Shown here piece by piece: positions 54,371 through 62,370 of a stretch of DNA of 64,000 nt. The DNA is from Rhodocytophaga aerolata (GTDB taxonomy: Bacteria > Bacteroidota > Bacteroidia > Cytophagales > 172606-1), in NCBI RefSeq assembly GCF_030503435.1, contig NZ_JAUKPO010000011.1, forward strand, positions 156,281-220,280. Direction: 5' to 3'. Both the position numbers and the translations under genes were made by a program. Each line of letters opens with the position of its first letter. The stretch's first letter is position 1. The notes under the pieces are model-generated. The model was given only the letters and a program-made list of their open reading frames with translations. It was not told the origin of the DNA and searched no databases.

Positions 54371-54404
54371 CTATACCATAGTATAGCGCTATACTCTAGT
54401 ATAG
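54371..54404. promoter_or_regulatory. Tandem HxlR operator array
   Basis: Two copies of CTATAC-N4-GTATAG, at 54371-54386 and 54389-54404, with centres 18 bp apart. The junction GTATAGCGCTATAC (54381-54394) is itself a perfect palindrome, so four half-sites alternate. A weaker fifth half-site, TATAGT, is at 54364-54369. Confidence 0.7.
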
Positions 54405-54429
54405 TGAACAGCAAAACCTCCCATCTATT

Positions 54430-54783
54430 ATGGAACCAACAGACGTACAACACTCAGAATGTTTATCCATCTTGCGGCCGGTTAGAGATGCCCTCGATGT
54501 ATTGAATGGAAAATGGAAACTACCTATTATTGTGGCGCTTACTTTCGGAGAGAAGCGTTTTGGAGAAATAGCCAAAGAAGTTCATGGCATTACCGATAGA
54601 ATGCTATCCAAAGAATTGCGTGATCTGGAGGTAAACGGCCTGGTAAAGCGGACGATACACGATACCTATCCGGTAAAGGTCACCTATGAGTTAACACCTC
54701 ATAGCAAATCGCTTGGGGAAGTTATAGAATCGTTGAGGAAGTGGGGCACCTTACACAGAAAAAATATCATGCAGCATTCCTGA
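54430..54783 (+). CDS. HxlR family regulator with single N-terminal cysteine
   Basis: 117 residues, the normal HxlR/MarR-like length. Winged helix: NGKWKLPIIVALTFGEKRFGEI, then the recognition helix ITDRMLSKELRDLEVNGLVKR and the wing. Cys11 (HSECLSIL) is the only cysteine and sits just before the first helix, as does the redox-sensing cysteine of YodB/HypR-type HxlR proteins. It is divergent from DoxX and pirin across a region full of CTATAC/GTATAG half-sites, so it probably represses both directions until an electrophile or quinone modifies Cys11. That mechanism is inferred. Confidence 0.9.
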   Translation: MEPTDVQHSECLSILRPVRDALDVLNGKWKLPIIVALTFGEKRFGEIAKEVHGITDRMLSKELRDLEVNGLVKRTIHDTYPVKVTYELTPHSKSLGEVIESLRKWGTLHRKNIMQHS

Positions 54784-54949
54784 CTTACACCTATCTATAT
54801 AAGAAGCTATACCTGTTGCTTATGCCAGGCCGCCGGCTATTCTCTATAAAGTATCTGGGCTGGCTGCTCCTGTTTCATCTTATTTCCGGGGTGATTTAAA
54901 TTAATGTACACAGCTCTGTAACCTTTGATAAAATCTGCAATCAAAGGGC

Positions 54950-55861
54950 ATGAAGAATATATTGCAGGCACAACTAGCTGAATATGTTTCAGCCTGTGCA
55001 TTTACACCTTTTGAGTATCCTGTAGATGGGGCAAAACTACAGATATATACCTTACATGCCGCAGCAGAGTTTTCTAAACCGGTGATAGAGCTGTCGCAAG
55101 CCCTGTCTAAGGAGTTAGCCCAGATTACTGAAATAGATACAGCCGGTTCCGTACAGGAACTTACCGTGATAAACCAGAGTGAGTGTTATTTGCTTATTTA
55201 TGAAGGCAGCCTTTTAAAAGGTTCTAAACAGAACAGAGTAGTAAATGCTACCTTGTTATTGCCTCCGTTCTCTAAGAATGTGATACCGGCAAGTTGCGTA
55301 GAACAGGGACGGTGGAGGTATTCCTCACCTACTTTTGCTAAGTCAGAGCACGATGCACCACTTTTTATGCGCAAATGCATACGGGAGGATATTTACAGCA
55401 GCCGTAACCTACGTGGCAATCAGGCAAGCCTCTGGAAAGCCGTCTCTAATTACTCGGATAGCAAAAAAGTATACAGCCAGTCCAGTGATTTTGATGACAT
55501 TTATTCGCGCAGTCAGAAACCAGAGTTGATTTTTCCGATGGGCCTTAACCTGCCTCCAACCCAGGGTATCCTGGTGCAAAACATGGGAGATTGTTCAATG
55601 GATTTTATGGCTAATGAAAAAGCATTTGCCGGCGTACTGCCCAGGTTAGTTTCCGGATACGAATTTTCCAGAAAGAAAGAAGAAGTTACTCCTGTAGATG
55701 AACCTGGAAAACTGGTAGCAAAATGGATTTTGGAAGGAACTGTTTTTGAGCAGCCATCTGTAGCTATCGGTACCGATATACGGATTGAATCGCCGGCTAC
55801 CCATATAAGTGCTTTGATTGTGGAAGGAGAAGTTGTTTCTATCAGTATGACACCCAAATAA
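54950..55861 (+). CDS. ARPP-1 (DUF6569-like) domain protein
   Basis: 303 residues, mostly the ARPP-1 fold: IYEGSLLKGSKQNRVVNATLLLP and NVIPASCVEQGRW at about 85-120 are the family's hallmark, followed by QASLWKAVSNYSD and a beta-rich C-terminus. ARPP-1 was named from its association with ADP-ribosylglycohydrolases and rhodanese-phosphatase proteins, and a link to nucleotide or RNA-damage biology has been proposed. No such partner is next to it here. No signal peptide. Monocistronic, ending in a strong terminator. Function unknown. Confidence 0.75.
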   Translation: MKNILQAQLAEYVSACAFTPFEYPVDGAKLQIYTLHAAAEFSKPVIELSQALSKELAQITEIDTAGSVQELTVINQSECYLLIYEGSLLKGSKQNRVVNATLLLPPFSKNVIPASCVEQGRWRYSSPTFAKSEHDAPLFMRKCIREDIYSSRNLRGNQASLWKAVSNYSDSKKVYSQSSDFDDIYSRSQKPELIFPMGLNLPPTQGILVQNMGDCSMDFMANEKAFAGVLPRLVSGYEFSRKKEEVTPVDEPGKLVAKWILEGTVFEQPSVAIGTDIRIESPATHISALIVEGEVVSISMTPK

Positions 55862-55895
55862 TTGTTTCCAAAGAGTTAAGGATGTCAAACAAACT

Positions 55896-55930
55896 AACAT
55901 AGCCCAGTGACGGAATCACTGGGCTATGTT
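55896..55930. terminator. Bidirectional terminator
   Basis: A perfect 15-bp stem (55896-55910 with 55916-55930; core AGCCCAGTGA) around a CGGAA loop between convergent genes. Weak T tracts on both sides. Confidence 0.7.
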
Positions 55931-55956
55931 GTAATTATATAATCTACACGAATAAT

Positions 55957-56835
55957 TTACGGAGAATCAATCAGCCCGTTTTGTAGGGCAAACCTTACCA
56001 AACCTAACTGAGTTTTTACGCCTAATTTCTGAAGTATATTTTTCCGGTGTGTATTAACCGTATGAGAAGATAAGTTCAATCGTTCGGCTATTACACTGCT
56101 CGAATATTCATTACAGGTAAGCTTTATAATTTCTATTTCCCGCTTCGACAACAAAGCCAGTTTATTGCTTTCAACAGGCGGCTGCTTCAGCATAGCACTT
56201 TTCAGTATAGGAGCAGCCAATGGGTCAGCCTTGTACAACTTCCGGCGAACGGCGCTATCCAGCATTTTCTTTAATTCTACCGGTTCTGCATCTTTGCGCA
56301 CATAATTACCTGCACCCGCTTCCAGCATCTGCTCTAGCAATTCATCTTCTGCCTGGGTTGTAATTAGCATCTGTATCTGCGGATAATTACTTTTCACCCA
56401 GGCTACCAGCTGATAGCTGTCCATCTCCGGCTGCCGGGTGTTCGTAATCAGGAGAATATCTGGCAGCGGGTGAGCAGAAAGATTTTTTATACATGCTGGA
56501 CCACTGATAGCTTCCCAAAGCACCTGGTATCCGGAGAAAGCCGCTATCGTCTCTGCCATTTGTTTGCTGAATGATACATGATTATCTACAATAGCGACAT
56601 GGACAATGGTTGAATACGTATCTTTACCGGAACGGAAAGCTATACCAGACATGAGTAGCTGGGTTTGCTCATATAAAGATTGCATATCAAACAAATCACG
56701 AAAGAGCTTAAACTCCGTAAGTTTTTTTGCAAACGCCGCTGTGTTCTGTAATTGATTAAAACGTACTAGTTCTGCCTCACTTAACTCTTTCCTATAGTAT
56801 TTTCTAATCAGTTCTTGGTAATCATCCCTTTTCAT
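55957..56835 (-). CDS. LuxR-type regulator with degenerate receiver domain
   Basis: 292 residues. N-terminal 1-60 resembles the helical start of Bacteroidota anti-sigma/FecR proteins (DDYQELIRKYYRKELSEAEL). Residues 76-190 fold like a receiver, but the acid pocket has only Asp84 and the phospho-acceptor position is Thr131/Asn132 (LLITNTRQPEMD), so phosphorylation at the normal site is impossible; Lys181 is retained. Residues 225-290 form a NarL/LuxR HTH (LSKREIEIIKLTCNEYSSSVIAERL). Its start overlaps the sigma-factor gene by 14 bases, so it is translated from the same transcript. Confidence 0.85.
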   Translation of the reverse strand: MKRDDYQELIRKYYRKELSEAELVRFNQLQNTAAFAKKLTEFKLFRDLFDMQSLYEQTQLLMSGIAFRSGKDTYSTIVHVAIVDNHVSFSKQMAETIAAFSGYQVLWEAISGPACIKNLSAHPLPDILLITNTRQPEMDSYQLVAWVKSNYPQIQMLITTQAEDELLEQMLEAGAGNYVRKDAEPVELKKMLDSAVRRKLYKADPLAAPILKSAMLKQPPVESNKLALLSKREIEIIKLTCNEYSSSVIAERLNLSSHTVNTHRKNILQKLGVKTQLGLVRFALQNGLIDSP

Positions 56836-57625
56836 GATGGTCTCCAGATCTGTTAAGCTTTATTCCTTCCTTACCATATATATCTGCGAACTCCCGCAAC
56901 AATGCCTCATCGGCTAACACACGTTTGAACTTTTCGCTGCAACGGTGCACTTTGTTGCGCAAGGCTTCCACAGAACCATAGCTTTTCCCTACTTCTGTCT
57001 CCATAATCTCTTCATAGGACATCAGTTTGAAGAAGTAATATCGCATAATTTTGCTGCAATTGTCTTGCGTTTTGGGAAATATTTTTTGAAGCAAGGCATA
57101 AATTCTTTTCTGTTTTTCCAGCTCCTGCTCTATGGTAATCTCCCCTGTATCTGTCTGGTTGGTTAATATCTTATCGGAGGTAGATCCCCGGAAAGGTTTA
57201 GTCCTGGTTTTGTCTATCCAGCGGTTCTTTACAGCATGGCACAGGTATACTTTCAAAGAAGCTTCCCGTAATTGAATGTTCACTTTTTGCGCCCGCACAA
57301 AAAAATCGATCAGCACGGTTTGTACAATATCTTCTGCTTCTTGTGTTTCCGCACAGCCCTGCTCCTGCACATAGTTCAGCAGATCTTTAAAATACAAGGG
57401 ATATATGTATTGTATGGCCCTTTCCGCCTCTTGGCTACCTTCATAAAGCATATGCAACAGGCACGTATCCAGACATTTTTTTATCTGGCACTCGCCTCCA
57501 CACCTATACGCTTGCACACACTTACTGGAAGCCTGAGCAAGCGTTCTGTCCCATTGGTATCTGGAAAGAACAGGCGTTTGAATAACTGTCCGGGCAATAG
57601 GTAAACAGGTTAACGTTTCTGTCAT
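56822..57625 (-). CDS. ECF-type sigma factor with cysteine-rich N-terminal extension
   Basis: 267 residues from the longest start. Residues 36-55 hold five cysteines (C36, C42, C46, C51, C55; GGECQIKKCLDTC), then sigma region 2 (EAEDIVQTVLIDFFVRA) and region 4 (KTQDNCSKIMRYYFFKLMSYEEI). If translation starts at M59 the cysteine cluster would not be made, but the 5' part is in good codon frame. A metal- or redox-controlled sigma factor is a reasonable inference. The pseudo-receiver LuxR gene overlaps its stop by 14 bases. It is divergent from a second sigma/LuxR pair. Confidence 0.82.
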   Translation of the reverse strand: MTETLTCLPIARTVIQTPVLSRYQWDRTLAQASSKCVQAYRCGGECQIKKCLDTCLLHMLYEGSQEAERAIQYIYPLYFKDLLNYVQEQGCAETQEAEDIVQTVLIDFFVRAQKVNIQLREASLKVYLCHAVKNRWIDKTRTKPFRGSTSDKILTNQTDTGEITIEQELEKQKRIYALLQKIFPKTQDNCSKIMRYYFFKLMSYEEIMETEVGKSYGSVEALRNKVHRCSEKFKRVLADEALLREFADIYGKEGIKLNRSGDHHEKG

Positions 57626-57925
57626 AGTTTACGGGTTAAGTAAAAGAATAAGCAGCCTTATGCACCTCCAAAAGCGCTACACTCAGCTAGTATAAAAAAC
57701 CAAAAAATTTTCGCAAAAAGTGATGATACCTGGGGGTAGCTATCCGACTATTACCAGCAACCTAAACACCTGATAATAAACTATAGCCATAAGTAAAGCT
57801 GATTAAACAGAAAATTATACAGAAGGTTTCAGAAACCAAAATCTGTACTGCCTGAAAGATGGCAAACGCGTCAGTCTTTCTGCTAAAAGGACTTAAAATT
57901 AGTATTCACGTAAACTTTTACACAC
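57626..57925. promoter_or_regulatory. 300-base divergent control region of two sigma/LuxR pairs
   Basis: No ORF. GGTTTC-A-GAAACC at 57825-57837 is a 13-base inverted repeat 90 bases before the plus-strand start. No clear TAnnTTTG box in either direction. Confidence 0.4.
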
Positions 57926-58492
57926 ATGCTTTTTGATAACACCCCTAAACTCCGTACTAAGAAAGTTCCACCGGAACCGTCAATAGAAGCATTACGCACA
58001 GGATGTGCGGATGCTTATCAAGCTTTATCCAGGCAATGCTTTCCTATGGTATGGAAATATATACGCAATAATCATGGCTCCAGGGAAGATGCCATAGACC
58101 TGTTGCAGGAAGCTATGGTTGTACTCTACCGCAACTTACAAAAAGAAAATTTTGTGTTGACCTGTAAAGCAAGCAGCTATATATATGCTGTATGCCGGCA
58201 AAACTGGCTTTATTTTTTGCGCAAACAAAAACTGTCTTCTATAGATATCACTTCTTTAGTAGATACGGTACCAGAAGAAACAAAACCTGTTGAATCTTTA
58301 ACGGATGAACAATTAAATGCCTTATTAGATAAGCTCGATCAAGTCAGCAGACAGCTTCTGGTTCTTTTCTATTATCAGAACAAGAGCCTGGAAGAGATTG
58401 CCGCACAACTAAATCTGACCAGTGCCAACACGGTGAAGGTTAGAAAGTTCCGGTGTTTAAACCGGCTAAAGCAATTTGCCAAATGTATGTAG
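57926..58492 (+). CDS. ECF sigma factor
   Basis: 188 residues. Region 2 is at about 45-100 (REDAIDLLQEAMVVLYRNLQ, ICRQNWLYFLRKQ-like VCRQNWLYFLRKQ) and region 4 at about 125-185 (LLVLFYYQNKSLEEIAAQLN, ANTVKVRKFRCLNRL). Shorter and more standard than the minus-strand sigma factor. It begins a transcript that continues, 34 bases on, with a LuxR-type HTH gene, mirroring the pair on the other strand. No anti-sigma gene is adjacent. Confidence 0.9.
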   Translation: MLFDNTPKLRTKKVPPEPSIEALRTGCADAYQALSRQCFPMVWKYIRNNHGSREDAIDLLQEAMVVLYRNLQKENFVLTCKASSYIYAVCRQNWLYFLRKQKLSSIDITSLVDTVPEETKPVESLTDEQLNALLDKLDQVSRQLLVLFYYQNKSLEEIAAQLNLTSANTVKVRKFRCLNRLKQFAKCM

Positions 58493-58526
58493 AAAGTAAC
58501 ATCATGAAGGATAATAGACCATTCTG

Positions 58527-58766
58527 ATGGAACCCAGCAAACAGAAAAAATTGAACGAACAAAACAGGAAACATCCTATGTTAAGTAAACGCGAAAAAGA
58601 AGTAATAAAACTCGTGGCTGAAGGTCACAGAAGTAAAAACATCGCCAATCGGCTGAATATTAGTGTTCATACCGTTCATACACACCGGAAGAATATCACA
58701 GGTAAAATAAACGCTAAGTCATTGGGAGAATTAATCCGGTTTGCTGTAGCGAATGGTTTATTATAA
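58527..58766 (+). CDS. Stand-alone LuxR-type DNA-binding domain
   Basis: 79 residues consisting almost only of a NarL/LuxR HTH (LSKREKEVIKLVAEGHRSKNIA, NISVHTVHTHRKNI). It is close to the HTH of the pseudo-receiver protein at 55957-56835 (LSKRE.E.IKL, SxHTVxTHRKNI, IRFA..NGL). No receiver or sensor domain, so activity would depend on amount or partners. Cotranscribed with the sigma gene just upstream. Confidence 0.85.
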   Translation: MEPSKQKKLNEQNRKHPMLSKREKEVIKLVAEGHRSKNIANRLNISVHTVHTHRKNITGKINAKSLGELIRFAVANGLL

Positions 58767-58800
58767 GCTATAGCCTATTTTGCATCTAATAAAAACGAAA

Positions 58801-58830
58801 AGAGCCATAGGATAACGATCCTATGGCTCT
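58801..58830 (-). terminator. Intrinsic terminator of the DUF1080 gene
   Basis: A perfect 13-bp stem (58801-58813 with 58818-58830) with loop AACG. On the minus strand it is followed by TTTTCGTTTTT. Confidence 0.8.
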
Positions 58831-58885
58831 GCTTATTCATGCGTAGGGACTTTACAGGTAATCTAAAAATTTCAGCAGCTATGTA

Positions 58886-61800
58886 TCATTTCTTGCTCAT
58901 ATCTTTGATGCGGATATTCCGGAACCACAATATATTGCCATGTCCCAGGAACCCAATGTGGCCGGTAGTGCGGTGGATACCGGGATGATCTTTACCATCG
59001 GCGGTACCTTTTTTACGTGCTTCCGTCAGGTCGCCATCCAGAATAGTCGTTCCATTAAGTATCACTTTAATCTTGGTGCCTTTAACAATTACTTCCTGCT
59101 CGTTCCATTCACCTACTGGCTTCAGAAATCCTCTTTTTGCTGGTAGTACTCCATACACGGAACCATGGTATTGGTAGGGTTGCAAGGTTTTATAAATATC
59201 GGCTTCATTATCCAGAATCTGCAACTCCATGCCGGTATATGCTGCATCTCCTTCTAGTGGCGCCCGGATGCCTAGTCCGTTATTAGCACCTGGGGTAAGC
59301 TTAAACTCAAACCGGAAAGCAAAATCACTGTACTGGTCCTTTGTGTACAGATTGCCCTTGCCGCCTCTGTCCGGGTAAATGGCTATGGTTCCGTCCTCTA
59401 TTACATAATCTGTGGTATTGCCCATCCAGCTATGCATGTTAGTGCCATCAAACAAAACTTTAAAACCTTCTTTTTTCTCCGCCGGCGTAAGTTCATAGGG
59501 TTTGGGGCGGGGAATTTCCCGCACATAAATATCCCGGTAAGCAACCCTGGAGCCGTGCGCCTGTAATTCAATCTGCTCTTCTGCAAATATAGGCAGGTTA
59601 CGGTCCCAGTAGTTTTCCAGTACCACATTATCGGTTACCAGTTCTCCATTCAGGTATACGGTTACCCGGTCGCCTTTCATCAGAATGCGGAATGTGTTCC
59701 ACTCATCTAGCGGATTATCTGCTACTTTCAGGGGTTTGCTCTCATTTTTCTCATTATTATATAAGCCTCCGGAACCTACCTGCGCCCCATCTTTCACCCG
59801 GGAAGTATCCCATATCTGCACTTGTGGCGTTCCCCGCAGGTAAATGCCTGCATCCCCATCCTTATGCCCGTCATCATAGATTTTCCAGTCGACGAACATT
59901 TCAATATCGCCGTATTTTTTCACGGTAGCCAGGTTATTTCCTTTGCCAGTAAATAATAGTTCGCCATTTTCTACTTTCCATCCATTACGCATCTCCTCAT
60001 CGGCTTTTGCTTGTTCTTTGGCCATAGTTTTGGCATCCATTTTACTACGCTTGATTGGGTCTGCTACTAATCCTTTCCAGCCACTTAGGTCCTTGCCATT
60101 GAACAGAGAGACAAAACCCTCTCCTTCGGGCATTTCGGAGATAAACTTGCGGATAGATTCTTTCTGGTATTCACTGTCCTGGCCCTTCAACACATCTATG
60201 GTTTTAGTTAATAGCTCTTTTACAATGGTTCCATAATAGGCTTTATTATCCGACAAGGCTATGTTCATCACAGCCTGGGCAGCTTCCTGCTGAGCATCGG
60301 CATCAGTCAGGTATTTTCCGGCAAACGGTAAGGCAGGAAATGTTTTGTTCCGCTCTACTTCGCGCACAATCAGCTTTTTCTGTTCGGCAGTTTTGGCCAC
60401 CTCCATGGCATTGCGCAACATCAGCAGCTTCTGGTCAGCAGCATAAGGTGCTATTTTTATAGCGTTTACGTACCCCTTCAAGGCTTGATCCAGGTAGGCG
60501 CTTTCTTTAGGCTGCTTGCTGATGCGGTATAGTTCACTGGCCGCCATCGCATCGGTCCACTTGGATAAGGCCACAACGGCCGCAGTTTTGGTAGAGGCAT
60601 CTCCAGTAGCAAAGGCTTTTGCCACCGCATCCAGGGATTTTTTACCACCTATACTGGCCAGTACCGGAAAATACATGGGCTTTTTATCTACAGATACTTT
60701 TTCCATCTGTTGCAGAATCAAGGTAGCCTGCTGTGCCTGGTCGCCTGAATCTTTGGTGGCGGCTATTACGGCCTGTTGTATGGCTTGTACTTCCTTTACT
60801 TGAGACGTTTCATCGAGCAGCGTGAATAGCTGAGGTAAATTCTCCTGGTTTACCATGGTTTGCAAGGCTTTCAGGGCAGCCATACGGACGGTTGTGTCGC
60901 TATTTTTTACAAAGGAAAATACATCCTTTACCCGTTCATGCGCCCCACGGGCACCTAGTACAGAAATAAGAGAAGCCTGTGCAGCAGCCGGCAATTTGGG
61001 TAAGGCATCGGCCACGCGGGAAACCACTGTAGTACCCTTCATTGTAAGCAAAGCCTGTTGTACGGCAGTTATTTCTTCAGTTGTGCCTTTTTTTAGTAAT
61101 TCCAGCAACTGAGGCAAAACCTGATCTTGTCCTAAGCTGCCGGCAGCACCGATAGCGGCAATCTTTACTTCTTTATTTTTATCTTTCAAGGCTTTCAGCA
61201 CGGTTGGCAAGGCAGTTTCCGCTTTGTTTTTTCCAAGCATAGTAATGATCTCTGCCTGAGCCTGCGGTTGGGCTTTCTTAAGTTTTGTCAGCCACATAGT
61301 AGTAGTGGATGGGGTAACGTAAGGAGCAGCAAATTTCAGCGCAGCCGCCTGGTATTCGGGATTTTTGTCGGTAGCAGCTTGCAGCAGCAGAGGCATACTT
61401 TTCTCACCTTGTATATTAGTTAACAGCTTTAAAGCGGCTGTACGGGTATGTATCTGATTTTCTCCGGTTGCAGTATTGAGCAGTGTCTGGGCTATTTTTT
61501 CGGCTTGTGTGGCTTTTCCAGTTTCAGTTAAGCGCTGAATATAATAGAGATAAGAAGCAGTAGCATTGGTTATATCGTAAACATAGGTAGCTTCCTGGGC
61601 AGCTTTGGCTAACACGGCCTCTGATGAGGGATCAGCTATATTGGCAAGTGCATATAAAGCCAACTTTTTCAGCTTTTTATCTTCATTGTTTGCCAAAGGG
61701 GTAATAGCAGTCGCGGCTTCCGGAACACGGCTGTCTCCTAAGGCTTCCACCAAGGATAATCGGCAGGCACCTTGAGCATTTTGCAGGGCAGCAAGCAAAA

Positions 61801-62314
61801 CTTTATTTGCCTGGGCGGAATTTACTTTAATTAAAGCTCTGGCCGCTGGGTCACATAAACGTTCGTCTTGCAGATAGGCTTGCAGGTAAGATACGGTTTC
61901 ATCTTTTGCTATATTTTGCAACTGTTTAATGATAAATGCCTTATTCTCCTTATCGCTTGTTTTTTCTAAAGCCTGGCAATAGGCTTTAGCCGCCATTTGC
62001 CGCCAGTCTTCTTTGTCTTTCTGCATCACGTACCGCGAAAAACCACCAATGGCATATTCTAGTCCGGTATTGTCTCCATTGCCTGGAGCTGCCAGCATAG
62101 CTACCATATCGGTAATACCACTTTCGCCGAGTCCGGCAATTTCATTCATCGCAGCATCTAAGGTTTTGGCATCGTTGGCAGGTAATTTTGCCAGTACATC
62201 CGCAATCCTGGTGGGAACCGTTCGCTGATCGTTTCTGGCCTGGGCTTGTTGTTGTGCAATTGCGGAGCTATTTAGCAAAATAGCTGCAAGAAGCATCACT
62301 ACTAGTCTCTTCAT
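58886..62314 (-). CDS. HEAT-repeat protein with two DUF1080 (3-keto-glycoside-type) domains
   Basis: 1,142 residues. Signal peptide (MKRLVVMLLAAILLNSSAIAQ), then about 680 residues of HEAT/armadillo-like helical repeats (DKNKEVKIAAIGAAGSLGQD, DTTVRMAALKALQTM), then two DUF1080 domains: about 733-935 (FVSLFNGKDLSGWKG, GDAGIYLRGTPQVQIWDTS) and 950-1142 (FKVLFDGTNMHSWMG, FEFKLTPGANNGLGIRAP). DUF1080 proteins include 3-keto-glucoside/3-keto-disaccharide hydrolases with a concanavalin-like fold. Exported, with HEAT repeats probably serving contact. It follows the Gfo/Idh/MocA gene by 56 bases in the same transcript. Confidence 0.9.
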   Translation of the reverse strand: MKRLVVMLLAAILLNSSAIAQQQAQARNDQRTVPTRIADVLAKLPANDAKTLDAAMNEIAGLGESGITDMVAMLAAPGNGDNTGLEYAIGGFSRYVMQKDKEDWRQMAAKAYCQALEKTSDKENKAFIIKQLQNIAKDETVSYLQAYLQDERLCDPAARALIKVNSAQANKVLLAALQNAQGACRLSLVEALGDSRVPEAATAITPLANNEDKKLKKLALYALANIADPSSEAVLAKAAQEATYVYDITNATASYLYYIQRLTETGKATQAEKIAQTLLNTATGENQIHTRTAALKLLTNIQGEKSMPLLLQAATDKNPEYQAAALKFAAPYVTPSTTTMWLTKLKKAQPQAQAEIITMLGKNKAETALPTVLKALKDKNKEVKIAAIGAAGSLGQDQVLPQLLELLKKGTTEEITAVQQALLTMKGTTVVSRVADALPKLPAAAQASLISVLGARGAHERVKDVFSFVKNSDTTVRMAALKALQTMVNQENLPQLFTLLDETSQVKEVQAIQQAVIAATKDSGDQAQQATLILQQMEKVSVDKKPMYFPVLASIGGKKSLDAVAKAFATGDASTKTAAVVALSKWTDAMAASELYRISKQPKESAYLDQALKGYVNAIKIAPYAADQKLLMLRNAMEVAKTAEQKKLIVREVERNKTFPALPFAGKYLTDADAQQEAAQAVMNIALSDNKAYYGTIVKELLTKTIDVLKGQDSEYQKESIRKFISEMPEGEGFVSLFNGKDLSGWKGLVADPIKRSKMDAKTMAKEQAKADEEMRNGWKVENGELLFTGKGNNLATVKKYGDIEMFVDWKIYDDGHKDGDAGIYLRGTPQVQIWDTSRVKDGAQVGSGGLYNNEKNESKPLKVADNPLDEWNTFRILMKGDRVTVYLNGELVTDNVVLENYWDRNLPIFAEEQIELQAHGSRVAYRDIYVREIPRPKPYELTPAEKKEGFKVLFDGTNMHSWMGNTTDYVIEDGTIAIYPDRGGKGNLYTKDQYSDFAFRFEFKLTPGANNGLGIRAPLEGDAAYTGMELQILDNEADIYKTLQPYQYHGSVYGVLPAKRGFLKPVGEWNEQEVIVKGTKIKVILNGTTILDGDLTEARKKGTADGKDHPGIHRTTGHIGFLGHGNILWFRNIRIKDMSKK

Positions 62315-62370
62315 AGTATAAAATAAAGGTATAGGCTGAATTAAAAGGGTCTAAAAAATAGGTTGAAAAA

